Below, piece by piece: positions 15,713 to 25,040 of a DNA stretch of 64,000 nucleotides. A program made the position numbers and the translations under genes. The number at the start of each line of letters is the position of its first letter. Position 1 is the stretch's first letter. The notes beneath the pieces are model-generated. The model did not search any database and was not told the origin of the DNA. It worked only from the letters and a program-made list of their open reading frames with translations. This DNA comes from Bog-756 sp963831535 (GTDB lineage: Bacteria > Actinomycetota > Acidimicrobiia > Acidimicrobiales > RAAP-2). Location of the stretch: NCBI GenBank assembly GCA_963831535.1, contig CAWHQP010000003.1, forward strand, positions 355,338 to 419,337. Direction: 5' to 3'.

Positions 15713-16816
15713 GTGGACGGCATCGGGGCGGACGACGATGCCCACGATTCGGGCTACCTGAAGAGTCATCTGGACACCTTGTGGGGCCGCGGATTCGCCC
15801 GGGGCCGGGTGACCCCGATCCTTGGTGCCGGGGCCAGTCTCTTCGGACGTCCGCCGACCGGGAGCCGGTGGGCGCGAGCTGGGTCGTTCGATGCGGATGG
15901 TCTGGCGTGGGATGGGGCACCCAGTTCCCAGGAGCTGGCGCACTACCTGATGGACTGCTTCCGGATCGATCCGGATTCGATCCGATCGCCGGACCTGCTC
16001 AATGTGGCCCAATGGGTGGCCACCATGGCCCCGGGACAAGACGAGCTCTACAGCGAGCTGCACGATGTGTTCGACCGGGACTTTCCGAGCACGCCCCTGC
16101 ACGAGTTCCTCGCCGAGCTGCCGAGCCGGCTCCGACCGGCCGTGGCCACCGGCCGGACTGGCCCGGACGAGACCATGCCGGGCATGCTCATCGCCACGAC
16201 CAACTACGACGATCTCCTGGAGCGGGCCTTCCGGGCCCGTGGCGAGGAGTTCGATCTGGTCGTGTACATGGCCGCGGGTCCCCACAGCGGCCAGTTCTGC
16301 CACTACCACCCGGATGGGGCCATGACCCCCATCGAGGATGCCCAGAACTACGACGACGCCAATCCGGACGTCCGCTCGGTGATCCTGAAGTTGCACGGCA
16401 TGGTGGACCGCCAGGCCGACCACATGGCCGAGGAGCCAGGGCGCGCCGTCGGGCGGACTGACTCCCAGGACAGCTTCGTGATCACCGAGGACGATTACAT
16501 CCAGTATCTGGCCCAGACCAACCTGCAGACCCTGCTGCCCGCCCACATCCTTTCGCGGCTCAAGAGCAGCCACCTGCTGTTTCTCGGGTACAGCCTCGGC
16601 GATTGGAATCTCCGCTCCATCATGTACCAACTCCGGAAGGAGGAGAACAAGCCAACGACGTGGTGGTCCATCCAGCGCGGCTCCAGTGAAGTCGAACGGC
16701 GGTGCTGGCAGAACAGCGCACGGCGGGTCGAGATCTTCGAGATGGATCTGGAGGAGTACCTCATCAAGGTGCGCGACTCCCTGGACAGCTGGCTGGCGGA
16801 AGACGCCCCGGCGTGA
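15713..16816 (+). CDS. SIR2-domain protein (probable NAD-consuming effector)
   Basis: A 367-residue protein with a SIR2_2-type domain. It has the nucleotide-binding GAGAS at 38-42, Asn164 in TTNYDD, His228 in KLHGMVD (catalytic base position) and GYSLGDWN at 292-299. No zinc-binding cysteine module of deacetylase sirtuins is seen. Proteins of this type in bacterial defence loci hydrolyse NAD+ and kill or arrest infected cells. I chose GTG 15713 because GGTGGAGGTGG lies just upstream; the only longer start candidate (TTG 15617) is itself the -35 box. The gene ends in GTGA overlapping the STAND ATPase start, so the two are made together. The NADase role is inferred from the family. Confidence 0.88.
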   Translation: MDGIGADDDAHDSGYLKSHLDTLWGRGFARGRVTPILGAGASLFGRPPTGSRWARAGSFDADGLAWDGAPSSQELAHYLMDCFRIDPDSIRSPDLLNVAQWVATMAPGQDELYSELHDVFDRDFPSTPLHEFLAELPSRLRPAVATGRTGPDETMPGMLIATTNYDDLLERAFRARGEEFDLVVYMAAGPHSGQFCHYHPDGAMTPIEDAQNYDDANPDVRSVILKLHGMVDRQADHMAEEPGRAVGRTDSQDSFVITEDDYIQYLAQTNLQTLLPAHILSRLKSSHLLFLGYSLGDWNLRSIMYQLRKEENKPTTWWSIQRGSSEVERRCWQNSARRVEIFEMDLEEYLIKVRDSLDSWLAEDAPA

Positions 16817-19137
16817 ACGATTCGGAGCAGCGAAGGACGCCCTATCAGGGCCTGGAGTTCTTCTCCGAAGCGGATGAGCACTACTTCTTCGGCCGTGACC
16901 GGGAGCGGGACCTGATCATCGCCAACCTGAAGGGTCGGCGGTTGACCCTTCTCTACGCCGCCAGCGGTGTGGGCAAGAGCTCGCTCCTTCGCGCCGGGGT
17001 GGCCGCACAACTGCTGCGGTTGGCCCATCGTGATGAGGAAGTGTTCGGTTCGCCCGAGTTCCTGCCGGTGGTGGTGAGCAACTGGCGGGACGATCCGGAA
17101 ACGACGCTGGTCGCCGCCATCGAACAGGCGGTGGGTGCGTTCACCCCGTTCACGGCGCCCCGATCAGGTTTGGTCGAGGTGATCGCCGCGGCAGCCGAAC
17201 GGGCGAACACCTCCTTGTTGATCATCTTCGACCAGTTCGAAGAGTTCTGCCTCTACCACTCGGACGAAGGTTGGGACCAGGGCTTCGCCGCCGAGTTCGT
17301 GAGGGCCATGAAGGCCGAATCGCTGAGAGCCGCCTTTCTCGTGTCGATCCGTGAGGATGCGCTGGCCCAGTTGGACTTCTTCAAGGGTCGAATTCCCACG
17401 CTGTTCGAGTCCATCCTCCGCATCAGCCCGCTGGGGACCGAGGCTGGCCGGAGGGCCATCGAGGACCCCATTGCCCGGTTCAACCTGCAGAGGCCCGAGA
17501 CGGAGCAGATCAGCATCGAGCCGCAACTGGTCGATGCGGTGCTCGACCAGGTCGGGGCGGGGAAGGTGACCTTGGAGAAGGTGGCCCGGGGTACGATCGA
17601 AAACGCACCGCCCGACAGCGACGCCATCGAGGCGCCCTTCTTGCAGCTGGTCTTGTCCCGACTATGGGACGACGAGCGCAAATCCGGCTCGCGTGTGCTC
17701 CGCCTGTCCACCCTCGAGTCCCTCGGCGGCGCTCAACAGATCGTCCGAACGCACCTCGACCTCACGCTCGGCCACCTGACCGAGCGCGAACGCCAGACGG
17801 CAGCCGATGTGTTCAATTTTCTGGTCACGCCGTCCGGATCGAAGATCGTCCACACCGTCCCCGATCTGGCCAACTACACCGGACGTTCGGTCCAGACCGT
17901 GGGAGCCCTCCTCCAGAAGCTCGAGCACGGAGACACCCGGATCGTGCGCCCGATCCCCCCGCGGGAGGGAGGCGACGGTCAGCCGCGTTACGAGATCTTC
18001 CACGACGTACTGGCGGCCGCCATCCTCGACTGGCGCCGGAGGTATGTCGAGCGCAGGACGAGGCACGTGCGCCGACGGGCTGCGGTGGCCATCGGACTGG
18101 CTGTGTGCGTGCTCGGAGGATCGATCGGCTTCGTCATCTCCCGGGTCACCGCACCCTCGCAGCTGCAACGATTGAGCGCGCTCATCCCGGCGAACCACCG
18201 ACGGGCGTGCACAGCCCAGGGCAGTGAGAACTTCTGGGTGTCCAAGGAGTCCGCGGAGCTGGATTGCAACATCAACGACGGATTGAGCATCGACTACGCC
18301 TTGTTCACCAGCCCGGCCAACCTCGACCAGGGCTACGGCGATCTGGTCAAGAACTGGACGTTCAGCGATGCGGAGGCCTGTAGCGCCACCGCCACCTGGA
18401 TACCCGGTTGCGAGCGTGGCTACAGCTCGTCTGACGGCAACTCCGACGGGGGGCGGTTGATGGAGTTCGTCACGAACAACGAGGAGCAGGGCGGATCGTC
18501 GGATCAACCCGAGTTGGCCTTCACCGTTCCCAACGACCTGGTCATGGTGGTGGCCAACGGTGAAGCGGTCGCCGTCGACACCAAACTGACGTCCAGCGGC
18601 GACACCCTCACCCGCTACTTCGACCACACGGTGATGGTGAACAACGCCGGTCTTCCCGACATCGGCACTCGAATCTCGGTGTCACCGGTGGACACGCTGT
18701 TCACACGGATTCCGGCCGGCCTGGACCGGGGATGCCTGGTGCAGAACCCGTCGAATTTCTATGTGGAGTACCGAGAAGATGCGGAGATCGATTGTTCCGG
18801 GATCGCCGGAGTCACGGATCTGTCGTACGGAGGGTTTGCCTCCAACGCCGCACTCCTGCACGGCTATCAGACGTTGGTGGACTCGGTGGCGGGTACGACG
18901 ACCGGGGCCAAGCCGTGCCTGGAGACGGCGTTCGTCTCGGGCTGCGAGTCGGCCTACCCCGGCGGTCGGATCGTCGAGTACCGGGCAGAGGACGGCTCCG
19001 GCACCGATCCTGTGGTCGCTCTGCGCCTGGACAGCGACAAGCTGATCGTGTTTGCCCAGGGTCCGAAGGGTGACCCGGGAGGCGACGTGGTCCGCTTCGT
19101 CGAGGGCCGCTCCCTTGTCACCGGCACGGCCGGCTGA
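16813..19137 (+). CDS. membrane-anchored STAND NTPase (nSTAND1-like)
   Basis: A 774-residue protein. It opens with PYQGLEFFSEADEHYFFGRD (10-29), the entry motif of nSTAND1 ATPases, then a P-loop ASGVGKSS (50-57), Walker B LLIIFDQFEEF (135-145) and a C-terminal winged-helix part with FHDVLAAAILDWRRRY (396-411). A single TM helix lies at about 423-445. Everything after it (about 330 residues) should be outside the membrane. It contains two similar cysteine-bearing units (about 455-570 and 668-755: RxC, AELDC/AEIDC, GCERGY/GCESAY, GGRxxEY), reminiscent of extracellular domains of actinobacterial Ser/Thr kinases. The STAND module should be the signal-driven switch, with the exported repeats as a possible sensor. 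It overlaps the SIR2 gene by 4 nt. Confidence 0.88.
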   Translation: MNDSEQRRTPYQGLEFFSEADEHYFFGRDRERDLIIANLKGRRLTLLYAASGVGKSSLLRAGVAAQLLRLAHRDEEVFGSPEFLPVVVSNWRDDPETTLVAAIEQAVGAFTPFTAPRSGLVEVIAAAAERANTSLLIIFDQFEEFCLYHSDEGWDQGFAAEFVRAMKAESLRAAFLVSIREDALAQLDFFKGRIPTLFESILRISPLGTEAGRRAIEDPIARFNLQRPETEQISIEPQLVDAVLDQVGAGKVTLEKVARGTIENAPPDSDAIEAPFLQLVLSRLWDDERKSGSRVLRLSTLESLGGAQQIVRTHLDLTLGHLTERERQTAADVFNFLVTPSGSKIVHTVPDLANYTGRSVQTVGALLQKLEHGDTRIVRPIPPREGGDGQPRYEIFHDVLAAAILDWRRRYVERRTRHVRRRAAVAIGLAVCVLGGSIGFVISRVTAPSQLQRLSALIPANHRRACTAQGSENFWVSKESAELDCNINDGLSIDYALFTSPANLDQGYGDLVKNWTFSDAEACSATATWIPGCERGYSSSDGNSDGGRLMEFVTNNEEQGGSSDQPELAFTVPNDLVMVVANGEAVAVDTKLTSSGDTLTRYFDHTVMVNNAGLPDIGTRISVSPVDTLFTRIPAGLDRGCLVQNPSNFYVEYREDAEIDCSGIAGVTDLSYGGFASNAALLHGYQTLVDSVAGTTTGAKPCLETAFVSGCESAYPGGRIVEYRAEDGSGTDPVVALRLDSDKLIVFAQGPKGDPGGDVVRFVEGRSLVTGTAG

Positions 19138-19208
19138 TCCGCGGGTTCGGAGCGGAATCGCCGGTGGTGCGACCGAGGTGGGCCTACCCGGATATGAGGC
19201 GCTGACCC

Positions 19209-20988
19209 GTGTACGTGGACATGCTGAGCCATAAGGCATCGGACCGGCGGCTCCGTGCCCGCCACCTGTGGTCCCACCATGTGGTGGGCCGATGGAAGCG
19301 CTGGCGTCCGGCCATCCTGGCCCTGGTGGCACTGGCGGCGATCGTTCTCGGCGTGATCGGCTATGGCCGGGCCTACCCCGAGGCCCCGGTGTCGGACTCG
19401 GTCTACCGGACCCTGCAGCTGTTCACCCTCGACGGCAGTATCCCCGACCAGTCGAACATCGTGCTTGAGCTGGCTCGCTATCTGGCCCCTTTGGTCATCG
19501 GATACGCCGCGCTGGCCGCTGTGCTGGCCCTCTATCGTGACCAGCTCAACCGACTCTGGATCCGACAGCTCCGGGGTCATGTGGTGGTCGCCGGGCTCGG
19601 CTCGGCGGGATTTCGGGTGGCCACGTCGTTCGCCGATGCCGGATGGCCGGTGGTGGTGGTCGAGGCCGATGCCAACCATGTGGCCATCGGGGGCTGCCGG
19701 GACCGAGGTATCCGTGTGCTGGTGGGTGACGCCACCGACCATCACGTCCTGAGGCAGGCCGGGGTGGGGAACGCCGTCCTCTTGGTCGTCGTCTGCGGTG
19801 AGGATGGCCTCAACGTGGACATCGCCAGCGCGGCCCGCAGCATCTCCGCCGAACACCCTGACCAGATCCTCACCGCGCTGGTGGCCTTCAGCGACTTCGA
19901 GCTGTGGTACGTGATGAAGGCCCAGGCCCTGGTGGATCGGGAGGAAGCGACGTTCCGCCTCGAACTGGTGAACATCGACGCGTTGGCCGCGGACCTCCTG
20001 CTCGACGAACAGCCACCCTTTCTCCCGGAGCCCGGAGGGGTACACCACGTCCTGATCGTGGGGGAGGGCGGCGTGGCCCAGAGCCTGGTCATGGGAGTGC
20101 TCGGTCGGTGGATGAACGACGACCGGCCTCCGGGCCAGCACCTGCGGCTGACCATGGCCGGCCCGGAGGCCCGACCGCGCCTATGAGGCGCTGGTCGAGC
20201 GTCACCCCGGCATCGTCGGGCTGAGGGGCGCCCGCGTCGAGCCCTGGGAGATCGACATGGCGGCCACCGGAGTCCTCCCATCGGCACCGGCCGATGTCAC
20301 CCGGATCTACGTGGCGCTGCCCAGTGACACCAAGGCGTTGGCCGTGGCCCTCAATCTTCGGGAACAGCCGGGTCTGTGGAGCGAGGTGCCGATCGTGGTC
20401 GCCGTCGAGGACCGCCACGCCGGTGTCGGCCGCACCGTGGGCCGCGACGGTCCGGCCCTGCACGGGATCGTGGCCTTCGGATGGCTGAGCGACACGCTGC
20501 GACCCGCCTCGCTGTTGGGCCACACGGCCACCGAGACGATTGCCCGGCTCGGCCACCAGCTCCACTGCGATGAGCAGCGCCAGCGAGGTCTCAGCGTCCG
20601 GGATGACCCCAGTCTGGTTCCCTGGGCGGAGTTGGCCCAGGCCCTCCGGGAGTCCAACCGGCTCTGGGCCGACGGCATCGCCGCCAAGCTGGCCGGACTG
20701 CGGTGTGTGGTGGCTCCGGCTCCACTGGCCAATCCCGACGGACAGGCCTTCACCTTCACCGAGGAGGAGGTGGAGACCCTGGCGCCCTTGGAGCACGCCC
20801 GTTGGTCGGCGGACATGAAGCGCATGGGATTCACCCAGGGGCCCCGGGACGAGCGCCATCATCCCCTGATCGACGTCAAGTTCGAGGCGTTGCCCGAATC
20901 GAACCGGGAGAAGGACCGCGATCACGTCCGGTCCATTCCCTGGGTGCTGACCAGGGCCGGCTTCACCGTCCACCGCCTGCCGCGGTAA
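19209..20988 (+). pseudogene. TM-TrkA-N-RyR protein, split by a +1 frameshift
   Basis: Third gene of the SIR2-STAND operon, 71 nt after the ATPase. The first frame encodes two TM helices (about 33-52 and 90-109) around a short re-entrant-like segment, then a TrkA-N/RCK Rossmann domain (GLGSAG 129-134, Asp after VVVVEAD). It stops at 20184-20186. The next frame continues without a break in homology (RAYEALVERHPGI), finishing with a second nucleotide-binding-like part and a RyR domain (LEHARWSADMKRMGF, LPESNREKDRDHVRSIP). Removing one C from CCC at 20170-20172 restores one frame of about 592 codons. The gene is either recently broken or intact with a sequencing error. The layout suggests a ligand-gated membrane effector. 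Confidence 0.8.
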
Positions 20989-21151
20989 CGGTGGGCACGG
21001 TCGCGGCCCGGTAGCGGCCGGGTGGGGTGCCGCCCGGCGAGGTGGCGTCGGCCAGGGGTGCTACCACGAGGGAGTTCCTGCGGGGTGACCACCTTGGCGA
21101 CCTGACCGGGTCTGTCAATACTGGACGTACGTCGTGCCGGGAGGAGGTGAG

Positions 21152-23575
21152 GTGGGAGCGGTCGGATTCACGTTTCGAGCGGAGCTGCGGAGCCGTTGGA
21201 AGTCGTGGTTGGTGATCGCCGTCCTGATCACCCTGGTCGGTGGGTTCGTCCTGGCCGCCACGGCCGCCGGCCGGCGCACCAATGCCGCCGTGCCCGTTTT
21301 CGTGGCCACCTACGGCTACGACGCCAGCGTCTACACCGGTCCCGACACCCAGGTGCCCAAGCACGCGCTCATCCCCGAGGTGACCGCCTCTACCCGGATC
21401 CTCGGAATCGACACCGGTCAGCCCACCTGCGACTGCACCCGGCCCCTCAACCCGACCCAGTTCTCGGTCATCGCCTCAGCGGGTGGCCCACGGATCTGGA
21501 ACCTGGTCGCCGGACACGCGCCCGACCCCTCGGACCCCTACCAGGTGGTGGTGTCCGCGAACCTCATCCAGGCCGCCGGCATCCACCTCGGCTCGGTCAT
21601 CCACGTGCCCCTGTACGCCGCCTCGCAGACCTCGGCCTACAACAACGCCACCGGCGCCTACCCCGCTCCCACCGGGCCGACCGTGGCCCTCCACGTGGTC
21701 GGCTTCGAAGTCTCCGAGCTCGACCTGCCGGCCGGGGGTACTCCCTCCTACGACGCGTTCACCTCCGCCGCTTTCACCACGTCCGTGGTCCCGAAGACCG
21801 CCGACGGACTGGTGTTCCTCGTCCGACTCCGGCACGGCGCCTCGGACCTTCCCCGCTTCAACGAGCAGATCAATTCCCTCACGTCCGGCGGCATCGAAGG
21901 GACCCAGAACGAGGACGAGGAGGTGGCGAGCATCGAACGGGCCATCCATCCCCAGGCGGTGGGTTGGTGGGTCCTGGCCACGCTGGCCGGACTGGTGGGC
22001 CTGGCCGTGGTGGGTCAGGCCCTGGCCCGCCAGAGCAATCTGGAGGCCGAGGAGTATCCGACCCTGTCGTCTTTGGGCGCCGACCGGGGCCAGCTGTTCG
22101 GACTGGCCATGGCCCGCACGGTGGCGGTGGGCGTGGCCGGAGCGATCGGCGCCCTGGTGCTGGCCTTCCTGTTGTCCCCGATGGCCCCGGTGGGGGAGGC
22201 CCGACAGGCCGAGCCCTCGACCGGTCTGGCCTTCGACGCACCGGTACTCCTGATCGGCGCGCTGGCCACCCTGGCGGTGGTGGTGGCCCTCGGCATCTGG
22301 CCGTCGGCCCGGGCGGCCCGCCGGATCCATCCCGACGACCGGGGCGGATACGCTCATCCCTCCCCGGCCGTGGCCCGCCTGGCCGCGCTGGGCGCCCCAC
22401 CCAGCGCCCTCATCGGCGTGCGCAACGCCCTCGAGCGCAAGACGGGCGGAGCCAATGTGCCCGTGGGCACGGCCCTCCTGGGCACGGTGCTGGCCGTGGT
22501 GGCCCTGTGCGGGACGTTGGTCTTCGGATCCAGCCTCACCCATCTGACCACCACCCCCGCGCTCTACGGGGAGGCCTATCAACTCAACTTCACCGTCAAC
22601 TCGGCCGGCGCGGATACCGCCATCATGGCCAGGCTCGACCACGATCCCCTCGTCACCGGGATCGCCCGGGGCCTGGCCACCCAGGTCACCATGGATGGGA
22701 CGGCCGTGGGTCTGGTGGCCGCCCGATCGCTCCGCGGCCCGTTGCTCTTCTCGGCCGTGACCGGCTCGCTCCCCGATGCGAACGGACAGATCGCCCTCGG
22801 ATCGTCCACCATGAGCCAGTTTCACGCCACCGTGGGATCGACCGTGGAGGTCAGCGTGCTCACCCCGACCGGCGGGAAGCGGACGCGGCCGTTCCGGGTG
22901 GTGTCCCAGGTGGCTTTTCCCGTGCTGGGCGGAGCCGTCGGCCTGGGCAGCGGGGCCCTCATGACCCTCCCCGCCTTCGTGGCCGCGTCGTGTCCCCCCG
23001 GACTGGCCTACGCCAGCTGTCGGCAGGGCGTCCTGGCCGACCAGAGTGGGGGGATCTTGACGAGCGTGGCCGCCGGGCCGCGGGGACGCGCCGACGTGAC
23101 CCGGTACCTCGACCACTTCCGCTCGATCGCCGCCCTGCCCGTCACGCCCACGTCGCTGATCAACTTCGGTGAGGCGGTCAACTTCCCCCTCATCTTCGGC
23201 GGGCTGCTGGCCGTGTTCGGCGCGGCCACCTTGGCCCACCTGCTGGTGGTCAGCGTCTCCCGACGTCGTCGGGAGATCGGGCTCCTCAAGGTGTTGGGCT
23301 TCGTCAACGGCCAGGTGGTGGCGGCAGTGGGCTGGCAGGCCACGACGGTGGCCCTGGTCGGGATCGTGGTGGGGATTCCGCTCGGCATCATCGCCGGGCG
23401 GTCCACCTGGCACCTGTTCGCCGCCCACCTCGGCGTCATCCCCGTCTCGGTGGTGCCCGTGGGTCTGGTCGGGGTCCTGGTGGTCGGCGTCCTGGTGGTG
23501 GCCAACCTGTTGGCCTTGGGCCCGGCCGTCGTGGCGGCGCGCTCGAAGCCCGGACGGCTGCTCCGGACCCAGTGA
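21152..23575 (+). CDS. FtsX-like ABC transporter permease, no ATPase nearby
   Basis: An 807-residue permease of the MacB/FtsX type. It has one N-terminal TM helix (about 16-38), a large extracytoplasmic domain (about 40-270), a three-helix block (about 272-400), a second extracytoplasmic domain (about 440-640) and a C-terminal FtsX block (about 665-795) containing RRREIGLLKVLGFVNGQVVA, the hallmark FtsX segment. Such proteins export lipids or peptides or transmit force with a cognate ATPase, which is absent here. I chose GTG 21152 because GGAGGAGG lies 4-11 nt upstream; a GTG 18 nt earlier is possible. Confidence 0.88.
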   Translation: MGAVGFTFRAELRSRWKSWLVIAVLITLVGGFVLAATAAGRRTNAAVPVFVATYGYDASVYTGPDTQVPKHALIPEVTASTRILGIDTGQPTCDCTRPLNPTQFSVIASAGGPRIWNLVAGHAPDPSDPYQVVVSANLIQAAGIHLGSVIHVPLYAASQTSAYNNATGAYPAPTGPTVALHVVGFEVSELDLPAGGTPSYDAFTSAAFTTSVVPKTADGLVFLVRLRHGASDLPRFNEQINSLTSGGIEGTQNEDEEVASIERAIHPQAVGWWVLATLAGLVGLAVVGQALARQSNLEAEEYPTLSSLGADRGQLFGLAMARTVAVGVAGAIGALVLAFLLSPMAPVGEARQAEPSTGLAFDAPVLLIGALATLAVVVALGIWPSARAARRIHPDDRGGYAHPSPAVARLAALGAPPSALIGVRNALERKTGGANVPVGTALLGTVLAVVALCGTLVFGSSLTHLTTTPALYGEAYQLNFTVNSAGADTAIMARLDHDPLVTGIARGLATQVTMDGTAVGLVAARSLRGPLLFSAVTGSLPDANGQIALGSSTMSQFHATVGSTVEVSVLTPTGGKRTRPFRVVSQVAFPVLGGAVGLGSGALMTLPAFVAASCPPGLAYASCRQGVLADQSGGILTSVAAGPRGRADVTRYLDHFRSIAALPVTPTSLINFGEAVNFPLIFGGLLAVFGAATLAHLLVVSVSRRRREIGLLKVLGFVNGQVVAAVGWQATTVALVGIVVGIPLGIIAGRSTWHLFAAHLGVIPVSVVPVGLVGVLVVGVLVVANLLALGPAVVAARSKPGRLLRTQ

Positions 23576-23661
23576 TCAGGGGCGCCGGGTCGCGCCGATC
23601 ATCCCGAAAGTCGACCCGTTCCCATCACCGCCCTTGACCGCTCACGCCGAACGAGAAGGAC

Positions 23662-23889
23662 TCACTGCTGTCGGAGGGTGCGGGCGTGCTCGATGTGGCT
23701 CATGCGTACCTGGGCCACCAGCCAGCTGTCCGAGCGGGTCAGCTCCCGCTCGGCCGGGCGGTGGTGGTGACCGGCGGGAGCGTCGGTGCGGGTACCGCAC
23801 TTCCGGCAGACGGGAATGCGCCCGTTGGTCTCTGGAGCATGATGCTCGTCGAGCCGGCTGCCTACTTGTGCTGCCTCGGGTGTGACCAT
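23662..23889 (-). CDS. small CxxC protein, unknown
   Basis: A 75-residue protein with a CRKCG pair (near residue 29) and a His/Arg-rich segment HHHRPAERE that could complete a zinc site. Codon third positions are strongly G/C, as in neighbouring real genes. The C-terminal LTRSDSWLVAQVRMSHIEHART segment is amphipathic. I do not recognise a family. Confidence 0.6.
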   Translation of the reverse strand: MVTPEAAQVGSRLDEHHAPETNGRIPVCRKCGTRTDAPAGHHHRPAERELTRSDSWLVAQVRMSHIEHARTLRQQ

Positions 23890-23950
23890 GGTGGTGCTCC
23901 GATCGCCCGACTCCGACCCTTCGGGCCGGTCGGGCCTGCTGGGTCCGCCG

Positions 23951-24064
23951 CTAGCGCGTCAGCCCTTTCCGGGTCTGCTCCTTGTCCTTTTTGGCCTGTC
24001 GCTTCTCTTTGAGCGACTTGCCGGACTTCTTGGAGGCGGTCTTACGGGGTGACTTGTCGGTCAT
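23951..24064 (-). CDS. 37-residue Lys/Arg-rich small protein
   Basis: A short gene with ATG 24064 preceded by GAAGGGGG, a strong ribosome-binding site. The product is nearly one-third Lys plus Arg, beginning MTDKSPRKTASKKSGKSLKE. Small proteins with KSxKEKRxxKK segments recur in actinobacterial genomes without known function; RNA, DNA or ribosome binding is plausible from the charge. It is convergent with nothing and lies 48 nt from the decayed winged-helix gene transcribed the other way. Confidence 0.65.
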   Translation of the reverse strand: MTDKSPRKTASKKSGKSLKEKRQAKKDKEQTRKGLTR

Positions 24065-24111
24065 GGATCCCCCTTCCCTGGATCGAGCGTACTCCTCTTC
24101 GACGCCGGGCC

Positions 24112-24966
24112 ATGGCCTACCATCCGGGCGATGCGGGCGCCGCCACCGACCGGGTCATCTCGGTGGCCCAACGGGACACCGACGACCCGGATCCTCCGGT
24201 GGCCGTCGTGACCGGTGGTGGGGGACCGGACATCCTCTCGGGGCGGCTCATCTCCCAGCGCCTGGCCGGGCCCCGGGCCACCAGCCCCGAGGAGGTAGTC
24301 GGCCAGGTGCTGGCCGTGTAGGCCCAGGACGAACGGGGGTTCCGGCTGGCCGTCCGCAGCCGATCCGACGGCCTGGTGGCCACCGATGTCGACGCCTCGC
24401 TCAGCGAGCGGCGATCTCTCGTGGTGACCTGGCTGAACCGCGGCACACTGCACCTGGTGGCGGCCGAGGACTACTGGTGGCTCCACCCCCTCACCGCACC
24501 CCGGGTCACCGGGCAGAACGACCGGCGACTCCGTCAGCTCGGAGTCGACGGAGCCCGGACCGAGCGGGGCATCGAGGTCATCATGGGTGCCCTTCGGAGG
24601 CATGGCCCCCAGACCCGGGACGCCCCCGCCGTGGTGCTGGCCGCGGCGGGCGTGGCCACCGGACTAGCCCCTCCTCCTCGTCTGCTCGGGGCGTTCGACC
24701 CCCTGTTGCACGGCTGGCGGTCGCGGGCGATGTTCGTGGGCGCCCACCGGGACGTGGTGACCGTCAACGGGATCTTCCGACCGGTGGTTCTGGTCGGCGG
24801 ACGCGCCGTGGCCACGTGGAAGCTCCCTGGCGGTGTGGTCACCGTCGACCCGCTCGAGCGCCTGTCCGCAGCGGTGAGGGTCGCCGTGGCCGAGGACGGC
24901 AAGGACGTGCTCCGTTTCCTCGGACTCGAGGACCGGCCGGTGGCGTTCACCTCGTCGGGGTACTGA
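24112..24966 (+). pseudogene. decayed winged-helix DNA-binding (HTH_42/AlkZ-like) gene
   Basis: The translated sequence matches the winged-helix HTH_42 family, whose best-known members are AlkZ-type glycosylases that unhook DNA crosslinks. Early segments (SGRLISQRLAGPRA, RGFRLAVRSRSDGL, LNRGTLHLVAAEDYWWLHPLTAP) and late ones (PPPRLLGAFDPLLHGW, VVTVNGIFRPVVLV, LRFLGLE) are well preserved. Two lesions are visible: a TAG at 24319-24321 where the family has Gln (LLAVQAQDER), and a missing middle, since the text passes from RTRDAPAVVLAAAGVATG straight to APPPRLLG where the family has roughly 100 or more extra residues. The deletion is in frame. The second lesion argues for true decay rather than a base-call error. 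Confidence 0.75.
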
Positions 24967-25040
24967 TCGGCGGATGGCCGGCTGGGCCGGTGACCGGTCC
25001 CGGTCGTCCGTCCGTCAGGCCGGCCCCGAGTTTCCGTCCG

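Noticed and set aside
21196..23428. Overlapping long frames on both strands within the FtsX permease gene
   Set aside because: Arg/Pro/Gly-rich shadows; the permease frame has TM segments and the conserved FtsX motif.
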